A stretch of 64,000 nt of DNA from Bretschneidera sinensis (lineage: Eukaryota; Streptophyta; Magnoliopsida; Brassicales; Akaniaceae): NCBI GenBank assembly GCA_023935145.1, contig CM043697.1, positions 50,032,001 through 50,096,000 on the forward strand, written 5' to 3'. Position numbers and translations under genes: made by a program. Below, piece by piece: positions 21,297-31,936 of this stretch (positions within the stretch are counted from its first letter, which is position 1; each line of letters opens with the position of its first letter). A model generated the notes under the pieces. It made no database searches, was not told the DNA's origin, and was given only the letters and a program-made list of their open reading frames with translations.

Positions 21297-22692
21297 TGTT
21301 GTGAGTTTTAAACTACTCGCAAGCCCACTAGTCATTTGCAATATAGTGTTGTGCAAGTGCGAGGTCGAATCCATAGGGAATTGTGTTGTGAAAATATATT
21401 TTTATCTAAACTAACTTTATTTTAACCTAGTTCCGAATTTTGGATTGTATCTTTCAAAGAAATATAAACTAAACTAAATTGATTTAAAAACAACTGATAA
21501 AAATACTAAGGTTTCTAAATCCACCCCACCAAAGTAAAGTATATATTTTCATGTTCTATATAAAAATAATCTATCAAATCATTCCATGAATCCACTATTA
21601 TACAAATCATAGCAAATACTTAAACTAAACCAAAACCATCCAATGTATCAGTTTAAAAATCACAATGGATATCGAATCTAATTTGAATGATCCGTTGCAT
21701 CCGGCAGATGAAACACAAGGAATATCCGATTGAAAAATTTAAAAGCGAATTATAAGATTTTACTCAAATAATTGAACAGAACATTTATACTAAAAATATC
21801 AGAATTGCATGAACAAATCTGAAAATATTATGCTAAACAATAGCGATGCTTCATCTTCAACCTTAGATGAAGATTTTAACCTCTCATAATTATGAAACTA
21901 AAGTTCATAATAAAAGTGCTAAACATTAAACTTTAAAACTAAAAAGAAATAAATTAAAACTGACTATACATTGGGAGAAATTCCACTCGCTGTTGTGCGA
22001 CGCTTCCCCCCTTGGTATCAAAGCCTTCGAGATCCACCAGAATGCTAACAGAAGTCCTCCAGATTGCATACCCATTGCTTAAGTGAGGTGGGGCTTTTAT
22101 AGGGAAACTCAGGAGTGCAATGTGTTTCAAATTCGATGTGGGATACTGCCCGAGTGTGCTCGATCACAGTCTTGTGCGCTCGAGCGCAGCATGGTACACT
22201 ACCTGACCTTTGTCTATTAAAACTACCATAACTTTCTTTAGAAAAATCAATTTTATGAGCCATAAAATTCCCCAGAAAATAGACATCCGGATCTTTCCAA
22301 GCATATATGGCTCATCTCATTACAGTTTTAATCCACAAAAATCACTTCTGCCACGCTGAAATCACACACAGCCTGACCTTTGTCTACTAAAATTGCCATA
22401 ACTTTCTCTAGAAAAATTATATTTATGAGCCGTAAAATTACCCAGAAAATAGATATCCTGATTTTTCCAAGCATATATGACTCATCTCCTAGTTCTTCCT
22501 GAATCAATACAGTTTAATCCGTAAAAATGATTGATCTGTATGGGCAATTCTGGCAATTTAGTGAAACTCCTTTCCAAGTGCTTATAAACCTGTAAAACAC
22601 GAAAAAAAATAAAAAATAACTCAAAGTAACAAATTCCTAAGCTAACAAATATAAATTAAGGGGCCAAAATATGCAATATTTGGCACTCATCA
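21297..22692 (-). repeat. 3' LTR of element D
   Basis: 1,396 bp, TGTTGTGAG...CTCATCA on the plus strand. It contains a duplicated block of about 170 bp beginning CCTGACCTTTGTCTA (22204 and 22374), a TATA box near 22093, and TGCGCTCGAGCGCA at about 22170-22184. Confidence 0.9.
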
Positions 22693-22732
22693 AATACCCC
22701 CAAACTTACATTTTGCTAGTCCCTTAGCAAAA
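22693..22732 (-). promoter_or_regulatory. Polypurine tract and pre-PPT hairpin of element D
   Basis: In element sense, TTTTGCTA-AGGGAC-TAGCAAAA (22711-22732, 8-bp stem), then TGTAAGTTTGGGGGTATT up to the LTR boundary. Confidence 0.85.
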
Positions 22733-24070
22733 CAAAATAAAAAATAAATAAATGAAAAACAAAGAACACAAAGATAACTCCATCATTCATGGTATCCAAA
22801 AATTTAAGTATCACACAAAACCATAATATTCATTCATGAGCAAACTTAAAAATATAACCCATCTTCGCAATAAATAGGAATTTTATAACCTAATTACTTA
22901 CAAGAGGCAGGCTAAGACATCACAAGCTTGAATCAGTGTAAAGTGAATTAGTATATATAGATGAGGCTTCCAAATAACTTCAATGTACAATGTGTCCATG
23001 TCTCAAGATTCACAGAATTTCTCATCAGAATGAACAACGATGGCATAGTTTTATTTTCTTTATTTCTTTTATTATAAGGCTCTGCTATGTTTAGTTCCCT
23101 TAAGCTTTCTAATTGACCTATGCAGCGAGTGTTGAGTCAATGACTCCCAAACCAGATGGTTTTAGGGCATTAGGTGTAAAGACACCCCTAAGGACTTACT
23201 AACTCGAGTAAAAAATGCTACGAAACTAAACTGGCCTTAATACTACCAAGCAAACTTCCCACCTTTTGACGTGAACACTCACTGCTCACTGAGGCAAGAG
23301 GTCCAGTTACTCAGTTGAAAGTTTCTCAATGATCATTATGAATAAAATTTCAACCTTTTGACGTGAACATTCACTGCTTACTGAGGCAAGATGTCCAGTT
23401 ACTCAGTGGAAAGTTTATTGATGATCATTATAAATATATATATTTTTTTATACTTTTCTATGCCAAAGCGTTTATCCAACAAGTCATCTAGTTACCTAAG
23501 TCATGGACACATACACATTAAAATCACATGTCATACCTCACACAATTATGTGCTCGTGTCAGATTAGATCAAACATGTGAATTCTCAAATGCCTAAAGTA
23601 AGTAACTAAATTTTAAAACTTTATCATTAGATCATGTGTTCAAAATTTCAAACTCACCAATGACATTACATCACAGAAATTGTTTAGATTAACCAAAATT
23701 TCAAAATAACATGAGATGCATTTATCTTTTCTTTAAAATGAAGAAAAAACAACAACAAATTAAGACAAAGTGTGTGTAATGTGTCTCTCTTACCCTTAAA
23801 CTTAAATTATACATTGTCCCCAATGTGTGAATAATATGGAAAGAGCTGACCTGGGAGATGGAGAACTAGTTGAACTGGCATGGCTCATAGCATACCCCCA
23901 AACTTGAACTGAAGTACGCGTTGTCTCTGAAAAATAAAGACTGAAAAACAAAAGAAACACTAGAAATAAATAGTAACAATAAATATGTAAAATAATAAAC
24001 AAACAAAAAGGATATGTTGTGGGGTGCCTCCCATGAGCGCTAAGTTTAACGTCTTCAGCCAGACCCAGTA
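22733..24070 (-). other. Conserved non-coding 3' region of element D
   Basis: No genes. It holds the two-hairpin motif (23146-23222), the GACGTGAAC...CAGTTACTCAG tandem pair (23265-23430), and the post-coding motif (24007-24066: GTCTGGCTGAAGACGTTAAA in element sense), which directly follows the truncated RT. Confidence 0.7.
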
Positions 24071-25795
24071 TTAGTAATCGTGCCCAACTAAGCGCTCCAC
24101 CATCTGATCAATAATTGGGAGTGGAAAATGATCCTTCCTTATGGCAGCATTCAACTTACGGTAGTCTTGACACACTCTCCATCCTGACTGAACACGAGTT
24201 GGCACCAACTCGTCATCCTTATGCTTCACTACAGTCAATCCAGCCCGCTTGAGCACGACATGAATCGGGCTTACCCACTTGCTATCAGAGATTGGATAAA
24301 TGGTCCCTGCATCCACCAACTTTATCACTTCAGTCCTCACAATCTCTTACATAGTTGGGTTGAGCCTTCTTTGTGGCTCCCTCGATGGTTTGGCATTCTC
24401 CTCTAAATGTATCTTATACATCACCACCGAGGGGTTGATTCCCTTAACATCCTCAATAGTCCAGCCGATAACTTCCTTGTGCTCTCTTAAAACGTCTAAT
24501 AACTTATTCTCTTGAGCCTTAACCAAATATGAAGCTATAGTCACAGGCAAAGAATCTCCTGGACCTAGGAACTTATACTTAAGATTGTCCAGTAAAGGCT
24601 TAAGTTCCTTCTTGGGGGGTTCAGGTGCTGTGGTCTCCTCCGTCTCACTGCTCTTCTGAGGAGTAGACTCCAAAGTAGCATTTGCTTGCTCAAACAACTT
24701 ATCCAAGTCTAAATTCTCTCCAAACTTAGCAAAGCATGCCTCCAAGGGATCCTTAATGCTTGATTCACCCACAATCTCCTCCATCTTACTGCTCTCCCGA
24801 GAAGCAGACTCCAAGATAGCATTTGCTTACTTAAGTAGCTTATCCAAATCCAAATCCTCTCCAAACTGAGTAAAGCATGCCTCCACAATGTCCTCAGACT
24901 GCCCTCCTTTCTTGGGCGCTTGTAATCTCTCAGGGTAAGGCGCTTTAGGTACAAATGACCTAGGAAGATCCTTAATAGTAGGTGTGGCTATAGATGGCTC
25001 ATCATCTCTCTTCTCCTTGTTGCCACTTTCTTGCCCTTGTTGTATAGTAGGGTTCTCTTCCACTTGATTATCCACTTGTCTCCCAGACCTCAATGTGGCA
25101 ATCAATTGCACTTGTTCCTGTCTGTGCGTAGGAGTCAATGAATTTCCCACTGTAAACTGTTCCTTCGGGTTGGGCATAGGTTGACTGGGGAACTTTCCCT
25201 TCTCTCCTTCACCCACGTGACTTGCAATTTGATCCATTTGACTATCTAGCTTGGCAATCGCTTGGGTGTTTACTATTTACGCACTCTTTACTTCGCTGAT
25301 GGAGTGGTCGGTCATCTTCATGAAATCCTTGAGGGTGTCCTCCAATGACTGTGAAACCGACGCTGGCACTTGAGTGGGAGCTTGGTAAGCGGGTGATGGT
25401 GCTGGATGGGATGAGCGACCATAACTTGGAACTGGTGGAGGAAATCCGGAAGAGTATTGATTCTGAGCATGATGAAGGGCTCCTCCCTGATTTATCAATT
25501 GGTTCTGCTTCCATAAAAAATTAAGGTGGTTCCGCCACCCTAGATTGTACGCCTTAGAGTAAGATCCATTTGATTGCCACCGATAGTCATTGAAAGCGTT
25601 CATTTGTTCCATGGGATATTCGGCAAAAGCCAGCATTGATGGACAATTTTGCGCTAAATGCATAGAGCTAGCACAGATGGAACAATTATCAACATTGAAT
25701 GTATTGGCTGCATTGATGGACTGGCCAGTCATCTTCATGAAATCCTTAAGGGTGTCCTTTAAAGACTGTGAAACCGGCACTGGATTCATCCACAT
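24071..25795 (-). pseudogene. gag joined to the start of reverse transcriptase (element D)
   Basis: One frame from 25795 to 24071 with stops at 25277, 24827 and 24347. Parts: gag with zinc knuckle CSICASSMHLAQNC (intact CX2CX4HX4C) and a duplicated segment SQSLKDTLKDFMKMT/SQSLEDTLKDFMKMT; the linker LIATLRSG, then a repeated EACFxxFGExLDLDKL; the pre-RT linker KPLLDNLKYKFLG and LREHKEVIGWTI; and RT up to WRVCQDYRKLNAAI, HFPLPIIDQMVERLVGHDY. It ends at TAA 24071-24073, before any catalytic Asp. No protease motif lies between gag and RT, although the frame is continuous, so both deletions kept or ended the frame. Confidence 0.85.
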
Positions 25796-25958
25796 TTTTT
25801 TATAAAAAAAAAACTGTTTATTATTTTTTTATGGGCAATTGCAAAAAAAAATAAACTAAAATAAAAATGTAAAAAGAAAAATGAAACAAAAAAGGCTAAA
25901 CAAGTAGAAAAATAAAATCAATTCAGACAAAAATTTAATTTTCACAGACAAAACAATT

Positions 25959-25975
25959 CCCCGACAACGGTGTCT
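25959..25975 (-). other. Primer binding site of element D (degenerate)
   Basis: Minus strand AGACACCGTTGTCGGGG, adjacent to the right LTR. It matches the TGGCGCCGTTGTCGGGG of element E at most positions. Confidence 0.7.
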
Positions 25976-26954
25976 AAAACTTGTTGTGAGTTTTAAACTA
26001 CTCGCAAGCGCATGAGTCGTTTGCAATATAGTGTTGTGCAAGTGCGAGGTCGAATCCATAAGGAATTGTGTTGTGAAAATATATTTTTATCTAAACTAAC
26101 TCTATTTTAACCTAGTTCCGAATTTTGGATTGTATCTTTCAAAGAAATATAAACTAAACTAAATTGATTTAAAAACAACTGATAAAAACATTAAGGTTTC
26201 TGAATCCACCCCACCAAAAATAAAGTATATATTTTCATGTTCTATATAAAAATAATCTATCAAATCATTCCATGAATCCACTATTATACAAATCATAGCA
26301 TATACCCAAACTAAACCAAAACCATCCAATGTATCCGTTTAAAAATCACAATGGATATCCAATCTAATTTGAATGATCCGTTGCATCCGGCAGATGAAAC
26401 ACAAGGAATATCCAATTGAACAATTTAAAAGCAACCAATTATAAGATTTTACTCAAATAGTTGAACAGAACATTTATACTAAAAATATCAGAATTGTATG
26501 AACAAATCTGAAAATATTATGCCAAATAATGGCGAGGCTTCATCTTCAACCTTAGATGAAGATTTTAGCCTCTCATAATTATGAAACTAAAGTTCAGAAT
26601 AAAAGTGCTAAACATTAAACTTTAAAACTAAAAATAAATAAATTAAATCTGGCTATACATTGGGAGAAATTCTACTCGTTGTTGTGCAGCACTTCCCTCC
26701 TTGGTAGCAAAGCCTTCGAGATCCACCAGAATGCTAGCAAAAGTCCTTTAGATTGCACACCCATTGCTTTAGTAAGGTGGGGCTTTTATAGGAAAACTCA
26801 CAGTGCAATGTGTTTCAAATTCGATGTGGGATACTGCCCGAGTGCGCTTGAGCGCAGCATGGTGCACTGCCTAACCTTTGTCTATTAAAACTGCCATAAC
26901 TTTCTCTAGAAAAATCATTTTTATGAGCCGTAAAATTCCCCAGAAAATAGACAT

Positions 26955-27782
26955 CATCAAATATGCTATATTTGGCATTCATCAAATACCCCCAAACTTA
27001 CATTTTGCTAAGCTAACAAATGTAAATTAAAGGGCCAAAATATGTTATATTTGGCATTCATCAAATACCCCCAAACTTACATTTTGCTAGTCCCTTAGCA
27101 AAACAAAATAAAAAAAAAACTAAATGAAAAACAAAGAAAACAAAGATAACTTCATCATTCATGGTATCCAAACAATTAAGTATCACACAAAACCATAATA
27201 TTCATTCATAAGCAAGCTTAAAAATATAACCCATCTTCGTAATGAATAGGAATTTTAAAACCTAATTACTTATAAGAGGCAGGCTAAGACATCACAAGCT
27301 TGAATCAGTGTAAAGTGAATTAGCATATACAGATGAGGCTTCCAAATAACTTCAATGTACAATGTCTCCTTGTCTCAAGATTCATAGAATTTCTCATCCG
27401 AATGAACAACGATGGCATAGTTTTATTTTATTTTTTTTCTTTTATTATAAGGCTCTGCTATGTTTAGTTCCCTTAAGCTTTCTAATTGACCCATGTAGCG
27501 AGTGTTGAGTCAATGACTCCCAGACCAGATGGTTTTAAGGCATTAGGTGTAAAGACACCCCTAAGGACTTAGTAACTTGAGTCAAAAATGCTATGAAACT
27601 AAATTTGCCTTAATGTTACCAAGCAAACTTTCCACCTTTTGACGTGCACACTCACTACTTGCTGAGGCACGAGGTCCAATTACTCAGTGAAAAGTTTCTC
27701 AATGATCATTATGAATAAAATTCCCACCTTTTGACGTGAACACTCATTGCTTACTGAGGCAAGAGGTCCAGTTATTCAGAGG

Positions 27783-27857
<75 letters not shown>

Positions 27858-28290
27858 CTCTTCTATGACAAAGTGTTTATCCAACAAGTCATCCAGTTAG
27901 CTAAGTCATGGACATATACACATTAAAATTACATGTCATACCTCACACAATTATGTGTTCGTGTCAGATTAGATCAAACTTGTGAATTCGTAAATGCCTA
28001 AAGTAAATAACTAAATTTTAAAAATTTATCATCAGATCATGTGTTCAAAATTTCGAGCTCACCAATGACATCACATCATAGAAATTGTTTAGATCAACCA
28101 AAATTTCAAAATAATATGAGATGCATTTATCTTTTCTTTAAAATGAAGAAAAAACAACAACAAATTAAGACAAAGTGTGTGTAATGTGTCTCCCATAAAT
28201 GAGGGATGTGGGATATAGAAGGTGTTTCCAACCGATGTGGGATGTGGGATTTAAGCCTTCGCATACCCTTCAAAATTTTGGCCTACACTG
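26955..28290 (-). repeat. Duplicated LTR-end, PPT and 3' non-coding segment inside the D LTR
   Basis: Two LTR-end/PPT junctions (CATTCATCA then AATACCCCCAAACTTACATT, at about 26975-27005 and 27055-27085), a second hairpin (27082-27103) and the two-hairpin motif (27519-27595). The last part (28195-28260) has GATGTGGGATGTGGGAT repeats like those in the A and A' LTRs. Confidence 0.8.
27788..27854 (+). repeat. (TA)n microsatellite
   Basis: About 33 uninterrupted TA units. The left copy of this region (near 23440) has only a short ATATATA. Confidence 0.95.
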
Positions 28291-28621
28291 AAATCACACA
28301 CAGCCTGACCTTTGTCTACAAAAACTGTTATAACTTTCTCTAGAAAAATCATATCTATGAGCCGTAAAATTCTTCAGAAAATAGATATATGGATCTTTCC
28401 AAGCATATATGGTTCATCTCCTGATTCTTCCTGAATCAATACAGTTTAATCCGCAAAAATGACTGGTCTGTACGGGTAATTCTGGCAATTTTGAGAAACT
28501 CCCTTCCAAGTTCTTGTAAACCTGTAAAACATGAAAAAAAATAACTCAAAGTAACAAATTCCTAAGCTAACAAATGTAAATTAAGGGGCCAAAATATGTA
28601 ATATTGGCACTCATCAGATTA

Positions 28622-29083
28622 TATGTGAAGATAGATGATTTATATTGGTAAATTAGAAATGATTGAATTATAACATGTGATTGGAAGTATATAATCGAGT
28701 ACTTCTAGAAAATTTAATTCACTGAGCTTGTGAAGTTCACTCCTCATTGTTGGAAATTTTTAGGCAGCAGGCAAGGCAGATAGAGTTTAGAGCTGATAGT
28801 AGAGTAACCACCTTAAGTAAGTCATGTGGTCAAGTCCTCAACCATTGTAAGAAAGAAGAAAGAATTTTTTTTAATAAAAATCTTTTCATAAATTTTGTTG
28901 TATGTATATATTATATCTGAAAGGAGGACGATGATGTATCTTCTGCGAGAAGAGTTAAGGATTTGATGAAATTTTTAATTTCAGTTGATGTATTTTTGTA
29001 TTGTTGCATATATGTGTCATCTTGGGATTTCAAAATATGATGGCACCGTCTCGGGGGTGTCCAACCCAGGATAGATCGTTACA
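28622..29083 (+). repeat. 3' LTR of B0, segment 3
   Basis: Resumes after GATTA (28617-28621) and matches the end of the element B LTR: TTCACTGAGCTTGTGAAG near 28720, GTGTCCAACC near 29057, ending GATCGTTACA at 29083. Confidence 0.88.
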
Positions 29084-29432
29084 AATGGTATCCCTTGAGT
29101 GGATATTAGACAGAACACCAATTTAGGTTCAAGTATCGGTATCCCAAGTAGAGGTTGAACCAGTCTTGTCTGAGTATCAATTTTTCATGTAGAGATTGGA
29201 CCTTAGTTTCCCATTTTGTCTAAGTATTGGTATCCCTTGAGTGGAGGTTGGACAAAACACCAATTTAGGTTCAAGTATCGGTATCCCGAGTGGAGGTTGA
29301 ATCAGTTTAGCTAGAGTATTGATATCCTGAGTGAAGGTCAGATTATGTTTCCCCAATCTTATTTTGAGTATCGATATCCCAGTGGAGGTTAAACTAAGAA
29401 TCTCTAACGGTGTTTAAGCTTTCTAAGCATGA
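29084..29432 (+). repeat. Degenerate tandem array, block 1
   Basis: Repeats of about 35-45 bp with the core AGTATCGGTATCCC-GAGTGGAGGTTG (seven or so units). It ends AATCTCTAACGGTGTTTAAG. A longer related block ends the same way at 30741. No genes. Confidence 0.75.
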
Positions 29433-29962
29433 AGCATTCAAAAGACAAGTGCCAACTTCATCTCCTTTGGCACGCACCACTATATGGGTGTTCTCTTGAC
29501 GCATATTTTTGCCCAACAACATATTTAAATTTATTCATTACATAAACTGCACTCCACCATTCTAACATTTAAAATGAAATAACTGTCATTCACAACATTT
29601 GACTGTCACACGGAGAGTAGCTAGTCAAAAGAGGCAAATTGTGGACACTCAATTCTGAATCTTAGATTGGGAGACATATGGAATCCAATGGTGAGAATTC
29701 AATCAAAAAATTCTTGGATTTAGAGAAAATGATAATTGAAACTTTTTTTTGAAGAAGAACCAACCAAAAACCCAATTTAAGGCCTAAATACCCCAAAACC
29801 AACCAAACTAAGCCTAAAACTAGCGTTAAAATCCAAAAACCCAACCCAAAAATAGTTCAGATTCATTGAACCAATCGACTCCAAGCTATTAGTAGACAGA
29901 AACTTTATTCAAAATTCCATTCTTGCTATTTTGTCTTTGATCCCATACCAAAAATGTTACAG
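29433..29962. other. Unassigned AT-rich sequence
   Basis: No reading frame or family recognised. TGTGGACACTCAATTC at about 29640 resembles the start of some plant LTRs, but I could not find its other end. Confidence 0.3.
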
Positions 29963-30240
29963 CCATAGATACCTTGAGAACACGGATCTAGCCTTCGTGC
30001 AACCCCTAATATCTCATGTGACGGATATAGCCCTCATTTTATAATTGTAGCCATATATACTTTGGGAATATGGATTTAGCCACATGTATAGCCTTCAATG
30101 TCTTAAAATGACGGATATAACCCTGCCATACAGTTTTAGCTATCGATACCTTGAGAAGACGATTTTTAATACCGTGCAGCCCTCAATATTTTGAAGTGAC
30201 GGATATAGCCCCTATCATATAGTCACCTTCAACTAGTCTA
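29963..30240 (+). repeat. Short tandem array with ACGGATATAGCC units
   Basis: About three degenerate units of some 80 bp, each with GTGACGGATATAGCCC and AGCCATAGATACCTTGAGAA-like parts. Confidence 0.6.
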
Positions 30241-30289
30241 TATCTAAATCTATAACATAGCCAAATAGACCACCACTCCATCAAAGTCT

Positions 30290-30746
30290 AATCTTGGTTC
30301 AAATGATGGTATTCTGCGTGAAGATTGAACCAGTCTAGTCCGAGCATCGATATCTCATGTGGAGGTCAGACCTTAGTTTCCCATTTTGTCCAAGTATTGG
30401 TATTCTTTGAGTGGAGGTTGGATAAAACACCAATTAACACCAATTTAGGTTCAAGTATCGGTATCCCAAGTGGAGGTTGAACCAGTCTAGTCTGAATATT
30501 AGCTTTTCGTGTAGAGATTAGACCTTACTTTCCCATTTTGTCCAAGTATTGGTATCCCTTAAGTGGAGGTTGGAAAAAACACCAATTTAGGTTCAAGTAT
30601 TGGTATCCCGATTGGAGGTTGAATCAGTTTAGCCTGAGTATTGATATCTGGAGTGAAGGTCGGATTATGTTTCCCCAATCTTATTTTAAGTATCAGTATC
30701 CCTAGTGGAGGTTAGACTAAGAATCTCTAGCGGTGTTTAAGCCATC
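30290..30746 (+). repeat. Degenerate tandem array, block 2
   Basis: About ten units of the same AAGTATCGGTATCCC...GTGGAGGTTG type as block 1, in the same higher order (CACCAATTTAGGTTCAAGTA, then CCCCAATCTTATTTT, then AATCTCTAGCGGTG). It suggests a duplicated array, with the Sirevirus-like LTR starting at its end. Confidence 0.75.
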
Positions 30747-31881
30747 TGTTGACCTGTATTTGATTTTAGTAATGACAAAACACTACTCTAATTTCACTAA
30801 CAGTTTTATCTAAGTGTTTAAGTAGTTAAAACATTCAGTATAGAAACAAGATGCAAGAACTTAATGCTATTCATACACCAAAACAAGACAGAAAATCTAT
30901 AATAGGCATTAATGTAATTGAAACAATTGCAAATCTCTTATGTTCAATTACATAGCTTGATTTGTGACTCAATTTACAAAAGACTTTAACAAAACAAAAA
31001 ATAAAAAAAGTTTCTAAGTCAAAAACTGTTTTTTGAAAAGGAAAATTAGGTTGAAGGACAACCCAGTCGACTGGGTCCCTATACCAATTGACTGGGATAA
31101 AGGACAGAGAGTTCCCAGTCGACTGGTACTATGACCCAATTAAGTGGTACTCCCCTTAGCCTAAAAAGTGAAAATTCTTCACTTGACCCAGTTGACTGGT
31201 ACAATGACTCAGTCAACTAGTAATTTGAAAATATGACCGTTTGAGACGCGGGACTTGAACATTTAATGCCCCAAACCTACCAAGTCAGTGTCTAATGGTC
31301 ATATTAGTTGAAGGCTATATAAACCCATTTCAATGAGCATTTAAAATGAGAAGAGAACACATTCAATTCGTAAGATAACTCATTAATTCTCAAAAGCTTT
31401 GAAAATTTTATTGTTGAGCCATTCTTCAAGCTTGTTCTTGAAAGAGATATATTGTTCATTTGTAAAAGCACTATTGTTATCTCTCTACCATTTACTTTAC
31501 AACAAATTTCATTTATTGTAAAGGGAAAGAATTGGTATAACTCTTAGAGTGTTTAGGATTAAACACTTCATTGTAGCTTTCGTGAGGATGAGATCAGTTG
31601 TAAGGTTTGTGCAACACCCATGAAGTTGCACGACTAAAGGTTTTAGTGGATTTCTTTAAGGCAGTTCCTTGAAGCGAGTTGACGTAGGGTCAGAGAGATT
31701 CTGATATTACCGAACCACTATAAACAGAGTTTGCATATTCCCTTCCTTAAACTCATTTACTTTCAAGCATATTATTCGATTATGTGCTTTGTGTATTTAA
31801 CTGTTTAAAAACTTTCAAGTTAATTAGCAAAAAATTTTGAAACCCAATTCACCCCCTCTTGGGTTTGAATCTCGGTTTAGA
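30747..31881 (+). repeat. 5' LTR of the Sirevirus-like element
   Basis: Starts TGTTGACCTG and ends about 3 bp before TGGTATCAGAGC, giving about 1,135 bp. The exact 3' end is uncertain because the usual CA is not clear. Confidence 0.75.
31061..31323 (+). promoter_or_regulatory. Putative LTR promoter: CCAGTCGACTGG palindrome array and TATA box
   Basis: ACCCAGTCGACTGGGT (31061-31076) is a perfect 16-bp palindrome. Related copies lie at 31083-31096, 31114-31128, 31186-31200 and 31207-31221. A TATATAAA box follows at 31316-31323. Repeated palindromes are known in Sirevirus LTRs; their action as enhancers is inferred. Confidence 0.65.
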
Positions 31882-31883
31882 AT

Positions 31884-31895
31884 TGGTATCAGAGC
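31884..31895 (+). other. Primer binding site (initiator tRNA-Met)
   Basis: TGGTATCAGAGC, the standard primer site, just after the LTR. Confidence 0.93.
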
Positions 31896-31936
31896 TTCAT
31901 ACTCGATTTCAAGCTTAAAATCCTTGAGTTGATCTG

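Larger units (their letters stand above)
21297..28616 (-). mobile_element. Element D: complete non-autonomous Ty3 element with a chimeric LTR, minus strand
   Basis: Target duplication GATTA at 21292-21296 and 28617-28621. Left LTR 21297-22692; right (5') LTR 25982-28616, which carries an extra internal piece. The coding region is one minus-strand frame joining gag to the start of RT without protease; the rest of RT, RNase H and integrase are missing. The primer site is degenerate (AGACACCGTTGTCGGGG). Confidence 0.92.
25982..28616 (-). repeat. 5' LTR of element D, chimeric (2,635 bp)
   Basis: The first 970 bp match the left LTR (21297 onwards). Near 26955 it jumps to an LTR end and polypurine tract, repeats that junction at about 27063, then continues through 1.1 kb of the element's own 3' non-coding region. 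From about 28290 to 28616 it returns to the LTR. The outer TATCA/GATTA boundary is intact. TATA box in element sense: CCTATAAAAGCC at 26781-26792. Confidence 0.85.
9946..29083 (+). mobile_element. Element B0: chromovirus-type Ty3 element, 3' part, interrupted by C and D
   Basis: From left to right: end of integrase, degenerate chromodomain, polypurine tract, then a 3' LTR of about 2.1 kb in three pieces (10795-12176, 21050-21296, 28622-29083), separated by complete elements C and D, each with its own target duplication. Element I cut its integrase at 9946. The LTR is of the same family as that of element B (33255-35255). The lineage resembles Tekay/Del by its LTR start TGTAATACCC and its integrase end. 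Confidence 0.85.

Noticed and set aside
29084..29096. AATGGTATCCC after the B0 LTR looks like the start of a tRNA-Met primer site, which would make this a 5' LTR.
   Set aside because: Only TGGTATC matches, and GGTATCCC is part of the local tandem repeat unit. The polypurine tract before 10795 and integrase coding upstream show it is a 3' LTR.
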